Under the pieces are notes generated by a model. The model saw nothing but the letters and a program-made list of their open reading frames with translations, searched no databases and had not been told where the DNA came from. This document shows positions 33,270 through 42,442 of a DNA stretch of 64,000 nt, one piece after another; the stretch's first letter is position 1; every line of letters starts with the position of its first letter. Made by a program: the position numbers and the translations under genes. The stretch spans positions 1 to 64,000 of the forward strand of contig NZ_FQZL01000013.1 of the NCBI RefSeq assembly GCF_900142005.1, written 5' to 3'. This DNA comes from Dethiosulfatibacter aminovorans DSM 17477. Lineage in GTDB: Bacteria > Bacillota > Clostridia > Tissierellales > Dethiosulfatibacteraceae.

Positions 33270-35551
33270 GTGTAAACAAATCGGTACCCAAGCTGGACGG
33301 GAAGGGTCTTGTACACGGCAAGCCAGCCTATACGGATGACCTGGCTCAGCAGAATTCCCTCATAGTAAAGGTTTTGAGAAGTCCACATCCCTTTGCGGAA
33401 ATAATAGACATAAATATTGAAAAGGCAAATGAAGTAAAAGGAATAAAATGCATACTCACCTGGAAGGATGTGACCGACAAGCTCATGTCAAGGGCCGGAC
33501 AGGGCTATCCCGAGCCGTCGCCCTATGACAAGAGGATACTGGACAGGTATGTAAGATATGTGGGGGATGCAGTTGCAGTGGTTGCAGGAGAAGACGAGGA
33601 ATCCGTAGAGGCTGCAATGGACCTTATAGACGTGAAATACAAGGTTATGGAGCCTGTAATCGATTTCGAGAAGGCGAATGGTTCCAGTACTGTAATCCAC
33701 AGGGGAACTTTCAGCCAGTTTGAAATAGGTCACAATCCGGAAAAGAACCTGGCTGCAAGCTATGAAATGGAGATTGGAAATGTTGAAGATACATTGGACA
33801 ACTGTGACTATGTATACAAGGGAAGATACTATACCCAGCCTCAGGCACACTGCATGATGGAGCCTCATTCGGCAGCGGCGCATCTGGACTGCCAGGGAAG
33901 GCTAAATGTCATGACTTCAACCCAGACTCCCTTCCATGTAAGGAGGATATTGAGCCGCAGCCTTGATATGCCCATTTCCCAAATCAGGGTAATAAAGCCA
34001 AGGATAGGAGGAGGTTACGGAGGGAAACAGGCGATACACGGCGAATTCTTCGTCTCCATGGTAACCCTTAAGACAGGACAACCATCGAAAATCACCTATA
34101 CAAGAAAAGAGGTCTTCCAGTCCACCTATACCAGGCATGAGATGAGAATAGATATGAAAATCGGTGCTATGAAGGACGGAACCATAAGGGCTATAGACAT
34201 GGCGGTGCTCTCCAATACAGGAGCTTACGGAGAGCATGCACTGACGGTCCTTATGGTTGCAGGATCCAAGTCACTTCCTCTTTACAACAAGGTGGAGGCT
34301 GTTGCCTTCAGGGGAGATGTTGTCTATACGAATACCACTCCTGCAGGAGCCTTCAGGGGGTACGGTGCAGTTCAGGGAAACTATGCACTGGAGTCATCTG
34401 TAGACGAATTGGCATCAATGATAGGAATGGATCCTGTGGAAATAAGAAGAAAGAACATGATACGTGAGAAGGAAACTTCCAAGATATTTGAAATAATGGG
34501 AGAAGGCAAGGAAGGGACTGCAATGATCATTGAATCCTGCAAGCTCAATGAATGCCTTGACAGGTGCCTTGAAATGATTGAATGGAAGGACAAATATCCA
34601 AGAGTTGAAGTGAACGGCGACAAGGTGAGGGGAGTAGGATTAGCTCTTGCCATGCAGGGGTCCGGGATACCCTATGTCGACATGGCTTCCAGCATACTGA
34701 AGCTTAACGACGATGGCTCCTTCAACCTCCTGCTGGGAGCTACGGACCTTGGAACAGGCTCCGACACAATACTTGCCCAGATAGCGGCAGAGGTGCTAAA
34801 GGTTCCCCTGGACAAGATAATAGTGTATTCGTCGGATACGGACCTTACCCCATTTGATACGGGAGCATATGCATCCAGTACAACCTTTGTTTCAGGACAC
34901 AGCGTGAGGATAGCGGCGGAAAAGATGGTTGAAAGAATCAAGGAAGCGGGAAGGAAGCATTTCAATGCCCTTGAAGTTGAATACGAGGGCAACTGCATAT
35001 CGGCGGGACAGGATTCTGTTGAACTCAGTGAACTGGCAACTGTACTCTATTACTCTGAAAACATGGAGCAGCTTGTTGCAACCGGATCATACTACGGAAC
35101 CAATTCGCCTCCTCCATACATGGTGGGAGCGGCAGAGGTTGAAATAGACAAAAGGACCGGAAAGGTTGATCTTCTCAAATATGTTGCATCCGTTGACTGT
35201 GGAACAACAATAAATCCGAATCTCGCCAAAATACAGGTTGAGGGAGCCCTCCTCCAGGGAATAGGAATGGCAATGTACGAGGATGTGTCATATACTTCAA
35301 CGGGTAGACTCATAAACAACACGATGATGAAATACAACCTGCCAACGAGGATGGAGGTAGGAAAGATAGAGGTGGAATTTGCGGATAGTTATGAACCGAC
35401 AGGACCCTTCGGAGCTAAATCCGTCGGGGAAATAGGAATAGATACGCCTCCTGCAGCAATATCAAATGCAATAAAGAATGCACTGGGGATAAGGCTCAAC
35501 AGGCTTCCCATGAAGAGTGAAGAAATCTGGGAGAATACGAGGAAGAAATAA
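33266..35551 (+). CDS. Molybdenum hydroxylase molybdopterin-binding subunit (set C)
   Basis: A 761-aa xanthine dehydrogenase family catalytic subunit, closely related to set A along its full length (shared RAGQ-YPEPSP, RYVRYIGD-like region, ATDLGTGSDTILAQ versus ATDMGTGCDTILSQ). GGGYGGKQA, GAFRGYGAVQG and GPFGAKSVGE are intact. Sets A and C look like a duplication that placed one copy at each end of the pathway genes. The adenine deaminase gene begins 9 bp after the stop. Confidence 0.93.
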   Translation: MSVNKSVPKLDGKGLVHGKPAYTDDLAQQNSLIVKVLRSPHPFAEIIDINIEKANEVKGIKCILTWKDVTDKLMSRAGQGYPEPSPYDKRILDRYVRYVGDAVAVVAGEDEESVEAAMDLIDVKYKVMEPVIDFEKANGSSTVIHRGTFSQFEIGHNPEKNLAASYEMEIGNVEDTLDNCDYVYKGRYYTQPQAHCMMEPHSAAAHLDCQGRLNVMTSTQTPFHVRRILSRSLDMPISQIRVIKPRIGGGYGGKQAIHGEFFVSMVTLKTGQPSKITYTRKEVFQSTYTRHEMRIDMKIGAMKDGTIRAIDMAVLSNTGAYGEHALTVLMVAGSKSLPLYNKVEAVAFRGDVVYTNTTPAGAFRGYGAVQGNYALESSVDELASMIGMDPVEIRRKNMIREKETSKIFEIMGEGKEGTAMIIESCKLNECLDRCLEMIEWKDKYPRVEVNGDKVRGVGLALAMQGSGIPYVDMASSILKLNDDGSFNLLLGATDLGTGSDTILAQIAAEVLKVPLDKIIVYSSDTDLTPFDTGAYASSTTFVSGHSVRIAAEKMVERIKEAGRKHFNALEVEYEGNCISAGQDSVELSELATVLYYSENMEQLVATGSYYGTNSPPPYMVGAAEVEIDKRTGKVDLLKYVASVDCGTTINPNLAKIQVEGALLQGIGMAMYEDVSYTSTGRLINNTMMKYNLPTRMEVGKIEVEFADSYEPTGPFGAKSVGEIGIDTPPAAISNAIKNALGIRLNRLPMKSEEIWENTRKK

Positions 35552-35560
35552 GGAGGCTGC

Positions 35561-37291
35561 ATGGATATAAAGAAGAAATACAAAAGAAGGGTGGAACTTG
35601 CCTCCGGAAGGGACAGGGTGGAGCTTCTGCTTAAGAATTGCAGGATAGTCAATGTTTTCAGCCACTCCATAGTCAGGGGAGATGTGGCAATTGATTCCGG
35701 AAAGATAATAGGAATTGGAGACTACGAGGCTGTAAAGGTGGTGGACATGGAAGAACAGTTCATTGCTCCAGGCCTGATAGACAGTCATGAGCATATGGAG
35801 TCATGTCTTGTGACTCCGGAGCAACTTGCAAGGGTCATAGTACCCAAGGGAACCACTACAATAATTGCAGATCCCCATGAAATTGCAAATGTATGCGGAC
35901 TTAAGGGCATCAAGTTCATGATGGATGCCACAAGTGACATACCTCTCAATGTGTTCTTCATGTTGCCCTCCTGCGTGCCCGCTACGGAATTCGAAACATC
36001 GGGAGCAAAGCTTGATGCAGAGGACCTCAAGACACTAATGGGTGAGAGCATAGTTCTCGGTCTTGGTGAGCTTATGGACTATCCGGGTGTCATTGCAGGG
36101 AAGGAGGATATAATAGACAAGATTCTACTTGCCGACAGGAAGATAATAGACGGACACAGTCCATTGATTTCAGGCAAGGAACTTAATGCCTATGCCATAA
36201 ACGGAGTAAAGACGGACCATGAATGCACCAATCTTAAGGAAATGGAGGAGAAGTTGTCCTTAGGAATGTATATAGCAATAAGGGAAGGGTCCGCCGCCAG
36301 AGATCTCGAAAAGCTTATACCAGGAGTAAACAAGCATACTGAAAGACGGTGCACATTCTGTACGGACGACAAGCATCCCGGAGACATACTCGAGGAAGGC
36401 CATATAGACCACAATGTCAGGAAGGCCATAAACTTGGGAGTGGATCCCATAAGCGCAATAAAGATGGCTACGGTAAATACTGCCGAATGCTACAAGTTGA
36501 GGGACATAGGGGCAATAGCGCCTGGATACGACGCAGACATAATAGTCCTGGACAATCTTGAGGATTTCAATATCAGGCAGGTATACAAGAAGGGCATTCT
36601 CGTTGCCGAGGAAGGTCAGGTAAAATTTGAAGTCGAAAAGCCGGAATTGTCAGCGGTCAGCAACACTGTAACAATTGGAGACATCTCGGAGAAGGACCTT
36701 GAGATACATTTGGATACGGACATTGCAAAGGTGATCAGAGTGAACACATCGTCCCTTCTTACGGAGATGGTGGTGAGGAAGGTGAGCATTGACGGAGAAA
36801 GAAGATTCATATCTAACAAGCATATAGACATATTGAAAATCGCAGTAATCGAAAGGCACGGAAAAACAGGAAACATAGGGCTTGGTCTCATAGAGAATTT
36901 CAGATTCAAGGGAGGGGCGCTTGCCTGCACAATAGCCCATGATTCACACAACCTCATAGTCATAGGCGACAGCGATGCCGATATGGTGCTGGCCATAGAG
37001 AAAATCAAGGAAATGGACGGGGGTATAGCAATCGCTTCAGAGGGTGAAATAGTTGAATTCCTGGCACTTCCCGTGGCGGGACTCATGTCAGGTGAAGACA
37101 TGGAAACTGTTGCGGAAAAAATTTCTAAAATAACTAAATATTTACACAATAAAATGGGTAGGAATAGTTTGAAGGATCCTTTGATGACTTTAAGCTTTTT
37201 GGCACTGCCGGTAATTCCGGATATAAAAATAACCGACAGGGGACTCTTCGATGTGAATGAATTCAGCTTTACAGATATAAATGTAGAATGA
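35561..37291 (+). CDS. ade: Adenine deaminase
   Basis: A 576-aa amidohydrolase superfamily enzyme converting adenine to hypoxanthine and ammonia. DSHEHMESCLVTPEQ and PKGTTTIIADPHEIANVCG are family signatures; the C-terminal domain ends with the conserved MTLSFLALPVIP. Length equals that of B. subtilis AdeC. An AAGGAGG site precedes the ATG. It follows the set C hydroxylase directly, feeding hypoxanthine to it. Confidence 0.96.
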   Translation: MDIKKKYKRRVELASGRDRVELLLKNCRIVNVFSHSIVRGDVAIDSGKIIGIGDYEAVKVVDMEEQFIAPGLIDSHEHMESCLVTPEQLARVIVPKGTTTIIADPHEIANVCGLKGIKFMMDATSDIPLNVFFMLPSCVPATEFETSGAKLDAEDLKTLMGESIVLGLGELMDYPGVIAGKEDIIDKILLADRKIIDGHSPLISGKELNAYAINGVKTDHECTNLKEMEEKLSLGMYIAIREGSAARDLEKLIPGVNKHTERRCTFCTDDKHPGDILEEGHIDHNVRKAINLGVDPISAIKMATVNTAECYKLRDIGAIAPGYDADIIVLDNLEDFNIRQVYKKGILVAEEGQVKFEVEKPELSAVSNTVTIGDISEKDLEIHLDTDIAKVIRVNTSSLLTEMVVRKVSIDGERRFISNKHIDILKIAVIERHGKTGNIGLGLIENFRFKGGALACTIAHDSHNLIVIGDSDADMVLAIEKIKEMDGGIAIASEGEIVEFLALPVAGLMSGEDMETVAEKISKITKYLHNKMGRNSLKDPLMTLSFLALPVIPDIKITDRGLFDVNEFSFTDINVE

Positions 37292-37322
37292 TTTCCCATA
37301 AAATTCCCAGGAAGGTGATTAC

Positions 37323-37787
37323 TTGAATGAGTTTATGAAAAAAGCTGTTGAAGAGGCTTTGGAAGGTATCAGGAACAAGGAAGGAGGACCCTTTGGTGCA
37401 GCCATCGTCAAGGATGGAGTGATAATTGCCGTAGGCAACAACAAGGTCATAGCCACAAACGATCCCACAGCCCATGCTGAAATTGTTGCAATAAGAAGGG
37501 CCACCGAAATACTAGGAAGATTCGACCTTTCCGACTGTGAGATATACACTACCTGCGAGCCGTGCCCCATGTGCTATTCGGCAATACACTGGGCAAAAAT
37601 TCCTGTAATGTATTATGGTGCAACGAGAAAGGATGCCGAAGACATAGGTTTCAGCGACAAGTATCTCTACGATGTCCTATCCGGTGAAATAGAGGACACC
37701 AGACTTGAAAGCAACCAGATCGATGTGGAGGAGTGCCTCGAGGCATTCAGACTCTATGATGAAGACGAGGACAAGACTCTGTATTAG
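37323..37787 (+). CDS. guaD: Guanine deaminase-like cytidine deaminase superfamily enzyme
   Basis: A 154-aa zinc deaminase. PTAHAEIVAI carries the His ligand and catalytic Glu, and TTCEPCPMC the two Cys ligands. Size and motifs match B. subtilis GuaD, which converts guanine to xanthine; a tRNA adenosine deaminase (TadA) is the alternative, but C-terminal sequence and the purine cluster context favour guanine. The start is TTG 37323 after GGAAGGTG. It is the last gene of the purine cluster. Confidence 0.85.
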   Translation: MNEFMKKAVEEALEGIRNKEGGPFGAAIVKDGVIIAVGNNKVIATNDPTAHAEIVAIRRATEILGRFDLSDCEIYTTCEPCPMCYSAIHWAKIPVMYYGATRKDAEDIGFSDKYLYDVLSGEIEDTRLESNQIDVEECLEAFRLYDEDEDKTLY

Positions 37788-37856
37788 AAGTATATTGAAA
37801 CTTGTGTTTTCGCAATATAATTTGCACAAATATGAGTTGCCAAAAGATGTTACCTA

Positions 37857-37916
37857 TTGACATGAACAAAATAATATGATATACCATTATTAGCACTCTT
37901 GCAATGAGAGTGCTAA
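37857..37916 (+). promoter_or_regulatory. htpG promoter with CIRCE element
   Basis: Consensus TTGACA (37857-37862), 17-bp spacer, TATACC (37880-37885), then a perfect CIRCE TTAGCACTC-N9-GAGTGCTAA at 37890-37916. CIRCE binds the HrcA repressor, so htpG should be heat-induced through HrcA. Confidence 0.95.
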
Positions 37917-37968
37917 TAATTTTGTAGATTATTCATGCATATATTTAATTTGAAAGGAGTGGTTGAAC

Positions 37969-39855
37969 TTGGCTAAAAAAAAGTTCAAGGCAGAATCGAA
38001 AAGACTGCTGGACATGATGATCAATTCCATTTACACCCACAGGGAAATTTTCTTAAGGGAGCTAATATCGAATGCAAGTGATGCAATAGACAAGATATAC
38101 TACAAGGCTCTCACGGATGAGAACCTTGAGTTCGACAGAAGCAACTACTATATTAAGATAGATATAGACAAGGAAAACAGGATTTTAAAGATATCCGATA
38201 CAGGTATAGGAATGACTGTGGAAGAGCTTGAAAGCAACCTGGGAACAATTGCAAAAAGTGGATCCCTTGCATTCAAGAAGGACAACAACCTGAAGGACGG
38301 TTACGATATAATAGGGCAGTTCGGTGTAGGATTCTACTCGGCGTTCATGGTTGCAGACAATGTCACTGTGATTTCAAAAGCCCTTGGAGAAGAAACCGCA
38401 TGGAAGTGGGAATCTAACGGAACTTCCGGCTATACCTTAGAAGAATGCGAGAAGGACTTAACAGGCACCGAAATAATTCTCAAGGTGAAGGAAAACACTG
38501 AAGACGATCAGTTCGACGACTATCTTGAGACTTACAGACTCAAGTCCATAATTAAGAAATATTCGGACTTTGTTAGATATCCGATCAAGATGGATATTAA
38601 AAGCACAAAGCTCAAGGAAGGTACAGAGGATGAGTACGAGGACATCACCGAAGAGCAGACTGTAAACAGCATGGTTCCGATTTGGAGAAAGAACAAGAAC
38701 GAACTTACAGACGAAGACTACGAGAATTTCTATTCTGAAAAACGCTACGGATTCGACAAGCCTCTCAAGCACCTTCATGTAAGCGTTGACGGAATGATAA
38801 GGTATGATGCAATAATGTTCATACCTGAAAGCATGCCTTTCGATTATTATTCAAAGGAATTCGAGAAGGGTTTGGAGCTTTATTCAAGCGGAGTTCTCAT
38901 CATGGAGAAATGCCAGGACCTATTGCCTGACTATTTCAGTTTTGTAAAGGGAATGGTTGATTCGGAGGATCTGTCCCTCAATATTTCAAGGGAGCTCCTT
39001 CAGCACGACAGACAGCTCAAGTTCATAGCAAAGAACATAAAGACAAAGATAAAGAACGAGCTTTCCTCAATGCTCAAGCATGAGAGGGAAGACTACGATA
39101 AATTCTACAAATCTTTCGGAAGACAGCTCAAATACGGTATCTACGACAACTACGGAGCCGACAAGGATATGATTCAGGACCTTATCATGTTCTATTCCTC
39201 AAAGGAGAAGAAGATGGTTACCCTTGACGAATACGTGGAGAGGATGCCTGAGGACCAGAAGTATATCTACTATGCAACCGGTGAGTCCTACGACAGGATT
39301 GAAAAGCTTCCACAGACGGAGCTTGTATCAGACAAGGGATACGAGATACTCTACTTCACAGAGGACATAGACGAGTTCGCAATAAGGATGCTCATGAACT
39401 ACAAGGACAAGGAGTTCAAGTCCGTATCAAGCAACGACCTTGGTCTTGAGACGGAAGAGGAAAAGAAGGAAATCGAGGCTGCAAACGAAGAGAGCAAGGA
39501 GATGTTCCAGTTCATGAAGGAAGTCCTCGGCGACAAGGTGAAGGAAGTGAGGATTTCCAAGAGGCTCAAGAATCACCCCGTTTGCATAGCAAACGAAGGT
39601 GAGGTTTCAGTTGAAATGGAAAAGATCCTCAGCCAGATGCCAAATGCAATGGGACAGGAAATAAAGGCTGACAAGGTTCTTGAAATCAACTCAAATCACG
39701 AGGTTTATCAGTCGTTGAAGGATGCCTTTGAAAACGACAAGGACAAGCTAAGCCTCTACACTAAGCTTCTCTACAACCAGGCGCTACTGATAGAAGGACT
39801 TTCAATAGGAGATCCGGTAGAGTTCACCAACGACATCTGCCAGTTGATGAAGTAA
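37969..39855 (+). CDS. htpG: Chaperone HtpG (Hsp90)
   Basis: A 628-aa Hsp90 homologue, normal length. The GHKL ATPase domain shows [18 protein letters not shown] and [11 protein letters not shown]; the middle domain has [14 protein letters not shown]; a dimerisation domain follows. TTG 37969 is preferred to TTG 37963 because AGGAG lies 9 nt away rather than 3, giving [10 protein letters not shown]. It is monocistronic, with a perfect CIRCE element upstream and a terminator downstream. Control of htpG by HrcA differs from B. subtilis, where htpG is outside the HrcA regulon. Confidence 0.97.
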   Translation: MAKKKFKAESKRLLDMMINSIYTHREIFLRELISNASDAIDKIYYKALTDENLEFDRSNYYIKIDIDKENRILKISDTGIGMTVEELESNLGTIAKSGSLAFKKDNNLKDGYDIIGQFGVGFYSAFMVADNVTVISKALGEETAWKWESNGTSGYTLEECEKDLTGTEIILKVKENTEDDQFDDYLETYRLKSIIKKYSDFVRYPIKMDIKSTKLKEGTEDEYEDITEEQTVNSMVPIWRKNKNELTDEDYENFYSEKRYGFDKPLKHLHVSVDGMIRYDAIMFIPESMPFDYYSKEFEKGLELYSSGVLIMEKCQDLLPDYFSFVKGMVDSEDLSLNISRELLQHDRQLKFIAKNIKTKIKNELSSMLKHEREDYDKFYKSFGRQLKYGIYDNYGADKDMIQDLIMFYSSKEKKMVTLDEYVERMPEDQKYIYYATGESYDRIEKLPQTELVSDKGYEILYFTEDIDEFAIRMLMNYKDKEFKSVSSNDLGLETEEEKKEIEAANEESKEMFQFMKEVLGDKVKEVRISKRLKNHPVCIANEGEVSVEMEKILSQMPNAMGQEIKADKVLEINSNHEVYQSLKDAFENDKDKLSLYTKLLYNQALLIEGLSIGDPVEFTNDICQLMK

Positions 39856-39885
39856 ATCAATTGAATCATTGTAACGTGGTTAAAT

Positions 39886-39940
39886 AAAAATATCATGGGA
39901 CAGTTCCTACATGGGATTCACTGTTACATGATATTTTTTT
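39886..39940. terminator. Bidirectional terminator between htpG and the ABC operon
   Basis: Stem AAAAATATCATG / CATGATATTTTT with an inner CAGT / ACTG helix, A-tract on the left and T-tract on the right; serves two convergent genes. Confidence 0.88.
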
Positions 39941-39955
39941 GCCTGACAATTGGGT

Positions 39956-40642
39956 CTACTTCACAATATCCAGCCCTATCCTCCCATCCCTTATCTCAAT
40001 AATCCTGTCAGTCTTTTCGGCAATTCTCTGGTCATGGGTTATTATGAGGAAGGTGGTGCCGAATTCCCTGTTTACATCCCTCATGAGGGAGTAGATGTTT
40101 TCGGTGGTGTCCGAGTCAAGATTGCCTGTGGGTTCATCGGCAAGGATGATACCCGGCCTGTTTATAAGGGCCCGTGCTATTGCAGTCCTTTGCTGCTGTC
40201 CTCCGGACATGTCCGTTGCAAGGTTGTCGGCCACATCCCTTATTCCGGTCAGATCTATGAGTTTGTCCGACCATTCTTGTATTTCCCGGGAAATATTGTA
40301 GTTGCTGATTCTATAGGGCATCAGGATGTTTTCCCTTGCCGTGAATTCGGGAAGGAGATAGTGGAACTGGAATATGAAGCCTATTGTGGTGTTTCTCAGT
40401 TCTGCAAGCTGGTCCTTGTTCATGTTCCTTGTATCTGTTCCGTTTATTATGACCTGTCCTTCCGTAGGCTTGTCAAGGGTTCCGATTATGTTAAGGAGGG
40501 TGCTCTTTCCGCTTCCCGAGGACCCTATGATTGAATTGAAGCTCCCTTTCCTTATCTGAAGATCAATGTCGAAAAGCACCTTTGTCTTTACCCTTTCTCC
40601 GTATGACTTGCAAATTTTTCTGAGCTCTATGATATTATCCAT
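39956..40642 (-). CDS. MacB/LolD-type ABC transporter ATP-binding protein
   Basis: A 228-aa ATPase: Walker [11 protein letters not shown]-loop [12 protein letters not shown], signature [15 protein letters not shown], Walker [13 protein letters not shown] and the His in LIITHD. This is the MacB/LolD/FtsE group that drives FtsX-type permeases. It is the last gene of a four-gene minus-strand operon and overlaps the permease gene by 8 bp. Confidence 0.95.
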   Translation of the reverse strand: MDNIIELRKICKSYGERVKTKVLFDIDLQIRKGSFNSIIGSSGSGKSTLLNIIGTLDKPTEGQVIINGTDTRNMNKDQLAELRNTTIGFIFQFHYLLPEFTARENILMPYRISNYNISREIQEWSDKLIDLTGIRDVADNLATDMSGGQQQRTAIARALINRPGIILADEPTGNLDSDTTENIYSLMRDVNREFGTTFLIITHDQRIAEKTDRIIEIRDGRIGLDIVK

Positions 40643-41801
40643 TCCTTATCACCTCTATTGGATTGAGTCTTGATGAAATCCTTGCTGGAATAAGGGAAGC
40701 GATTACGGCTGATGATACTGCAAAGAGTCCGGAAAGTGCAATGAAGAATATGTTTACGTAAATAGGTACAACGGGACTTCCATCGGGATTCACTGCGAAG
40801 GTCGTAAAAATGTAAAGGAGTACGAAACCCAGCATTATGCCTATTAGGGCACCTGCTACTCCAAGGATGAATCCCTGGAATATGAAAATCATGCTGGCGC
40901 TTCTGTCCCTTATGCCCATGGCTTTCAGTATGCCAAGCTGCTTGGATTTCTGGACTGCTGAAATTGCGAGGACGCTTGCTATTCCCAGAAGTACAGCTAT
41001 GAGTACGAAAGCCTGGATCATATAGCTGGATACGGACTGGCTGTTGAGACCGGAAAGAAGCTGCCGGTTCCTGTCCTTCCAGTTTTCCACCTTCAAACTG
41101 TCATCGGAGATTGTATATTCAAGTATTCTCGCCAGGTTGTCAGCCTCAAAGACTTCCGTGGTCTGCATTTCAACGGAGGTTACCGACTTGTCCAGATACA
41201 GGATATCCTGGGCTGTTTCCAGGTTTGTCACTATCCATGACTCGTTTATGGATGCAACCTGCAAGTCGAAAAACCCGGTTACAGTAAGACGTGAAGTGTT
41301 TCCGTCAGGCCTTGTGACGAGGATTCTATCGTTTATTCCGGTATCTGTTGTTTCTGCCAGAGCCATTCCTATAATGGCTTCATCCTTTTGCCCGGGAAGC
41401 CTGCCTTCCATGAGCCCTTCTGAAAACTTGTATATCCTGTCACCATCTTCAATATTGAATCCTCTCACGAGAACAGGGTCGCTCTCGTTTCCATATTCAA
41501 TGTTTGCAGTACCGTCAGCAGCGGCAGCAATATTTATGATTTCATCCGAGCTTATTTCAGCTTCATAAACAACCCTTTCCCACTCCTTAATGGATGTTTC
41601 GTCATCGGGAAGGACAGTGATCTGGGGCGAGCTTCCAATGGTTGAATCTATGAGGCTTGTCTGAAGGCCTCCAATGAGAGAACCGAGGAATACCTGCACG
41701 GAGACTCCAATGGATATACCGAGTATTATGAGAAGGGTCTGGCTTTTTCCCGATTTCAGGAACCTGTAGGCTATGCTAAATGCCAGTCTCATTTTTTTCA
41801 T
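40635..41801 (-). CDS. FtsX/MacB-type ABC permease
   Basis: A 388-aa permease with an N-terminal helix (about 18-40), a large extracytoplasmic MacB-PCD domain (about 45-260) and three C-terminal helices; QKSKQLGILKAMGIR is the conserved cytoplasmic segment of FtsX proteins. With the ATPase and the HlyD-like adaptor it forms a MacAB-like exporter or membrane-stress complex. It overlaps the cobalamin-binding protein gene by 26 bp, so an internal start such as MRLAFS is possible. Confidence 0.93.
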   Translation of the reverse strand: MKKMRLAFSIAYRFLKSGKSQTLLIILGISIGVSVQVFLGSLIGGLQTSLIDSTIGSSPQITVLPDDETSIKEWERVVYEAEISSDEIINIAAAADGTANIEYGNESDPVLVRGFNIEDGDRIYKFSEGLMEGRLPGQKDEAIIGMALAETTDTGINDRILVTRPDGNTSRLTVTGFFDLQVASINESWIVTNLETAQDILYLDKSVTSVEMQTTEVFEADNLARILEYTISDDSLKVENWKDRNRQLLSGLNSQSVSSYMIQAFVLIAVLLGIASVLAISAVQKSKQLGILKAMGIRDRSASMIFIFQGFILGVAGALIGIMLGFVLLYIFTTFAVNPDGSPVVPIYVNIFFIALSGLFAVSSAVIASLIPARISSRLNPIEVIRNG

Positions 41802-42438
41802 CTCTCTTTCTCAAGTTCACAATGTCCTCATACTTTTCAAGATATAGGTCAGCATCTATCTGGTCTACTGTACGCTGATTGCTTTTAAAGGCGTTTCCGC
41901 CTACAAGGACTTTAATATCCCTGCCGTATGTTTTCCTTATCCTTTCCACAAGCTTTTTCGCTTCAAGGATATGATAATAATCCGTGACGCTTATGGCCAC
42001 ATATTTTGGCTTGGTATTTGATATTGCCCTGCATATCTGGTCCCGAGGTGTATGGCTTCCGATATATATGGGGGTATATCCTTCCAGAGTGAAAAAATCG
42101 GATGTCATCTTAAGTCCTATATCGTGGTGTTCATCCTCGGGACAGATGAGGATTACATTTATATCGAGCTTTTTTCTGCTTCTTCCCATTTGTATGACAA
42201 GGGGATAGACGGATCCGATTATTGTTCGAACTATTGAAGATTTCACATGCTCGTTCCAGATGCAGTCTTTCTCATCCATGCATTCATCAAGGGAGTAAAG
42301 TGCCGGCTTAAGAATCTTTTCATATAGGTCGGGTATGGAGAAGTCGCCATTTCTTATACCGGTGATAGAATATTCAACGCAGCCGTCCTTGTCGTTTCTG
42401 TTGAAAAAAGCAAGAAATTCTTCAAGATATCTGTACAT
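41776..42438 (-). CDS. Stand-alone cobalamin-binding (CarH/MtaC-like) domain protein
   Basis: A 220-aa protein with a helical cap (about 1-85) and a B12-binding Rossmann domain (about 92-205). The cap has W61 and E63-H64 in IWNEHVKSS, like the EH motif in the cap of cobalamin photoreceptors such as CarH, though the W-EH spacing is shorter. The domain has EHHDIG at 103-108, matching DxHxxG with Glu for Asp and the cobalt-ligand His at 105. There is no MerR-type DNA-binding domain and no methyltransferase gene nearby. It lies inside an efflux operon, 4 bp from hlyD and overlapping the permease gene, so a B12-, redox- or light-dependent sensor role is inferred. Confidence 0.85.
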   Translation of the reverse strand: MYRYLEEFLAFFNRNDKDGCVEYSITGIRNGDFSIPDLYEKILKPALYSLDECMDEKDCIWNEHVKSSIVRTIIGSVYPLVIQMGRSRKKLDINVILICPEDEHHDIGLKMTSDFFTLEGYTPIYIGSHTPRDQICRAISNTKPKYVAISVTDYYHILEAKKLVERIRKTYGRDIKVLVGGNAFKSNQRTVDQIDADLYLEKYEDIVNLRKRDEKNETGI

Positions 42439-42442
42439 GGCA

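Noticed and set aside
39950-40534. Long plus-strand open frame
   Set aside because: Antisense shadow of the complete MacB-type ATPase gene.
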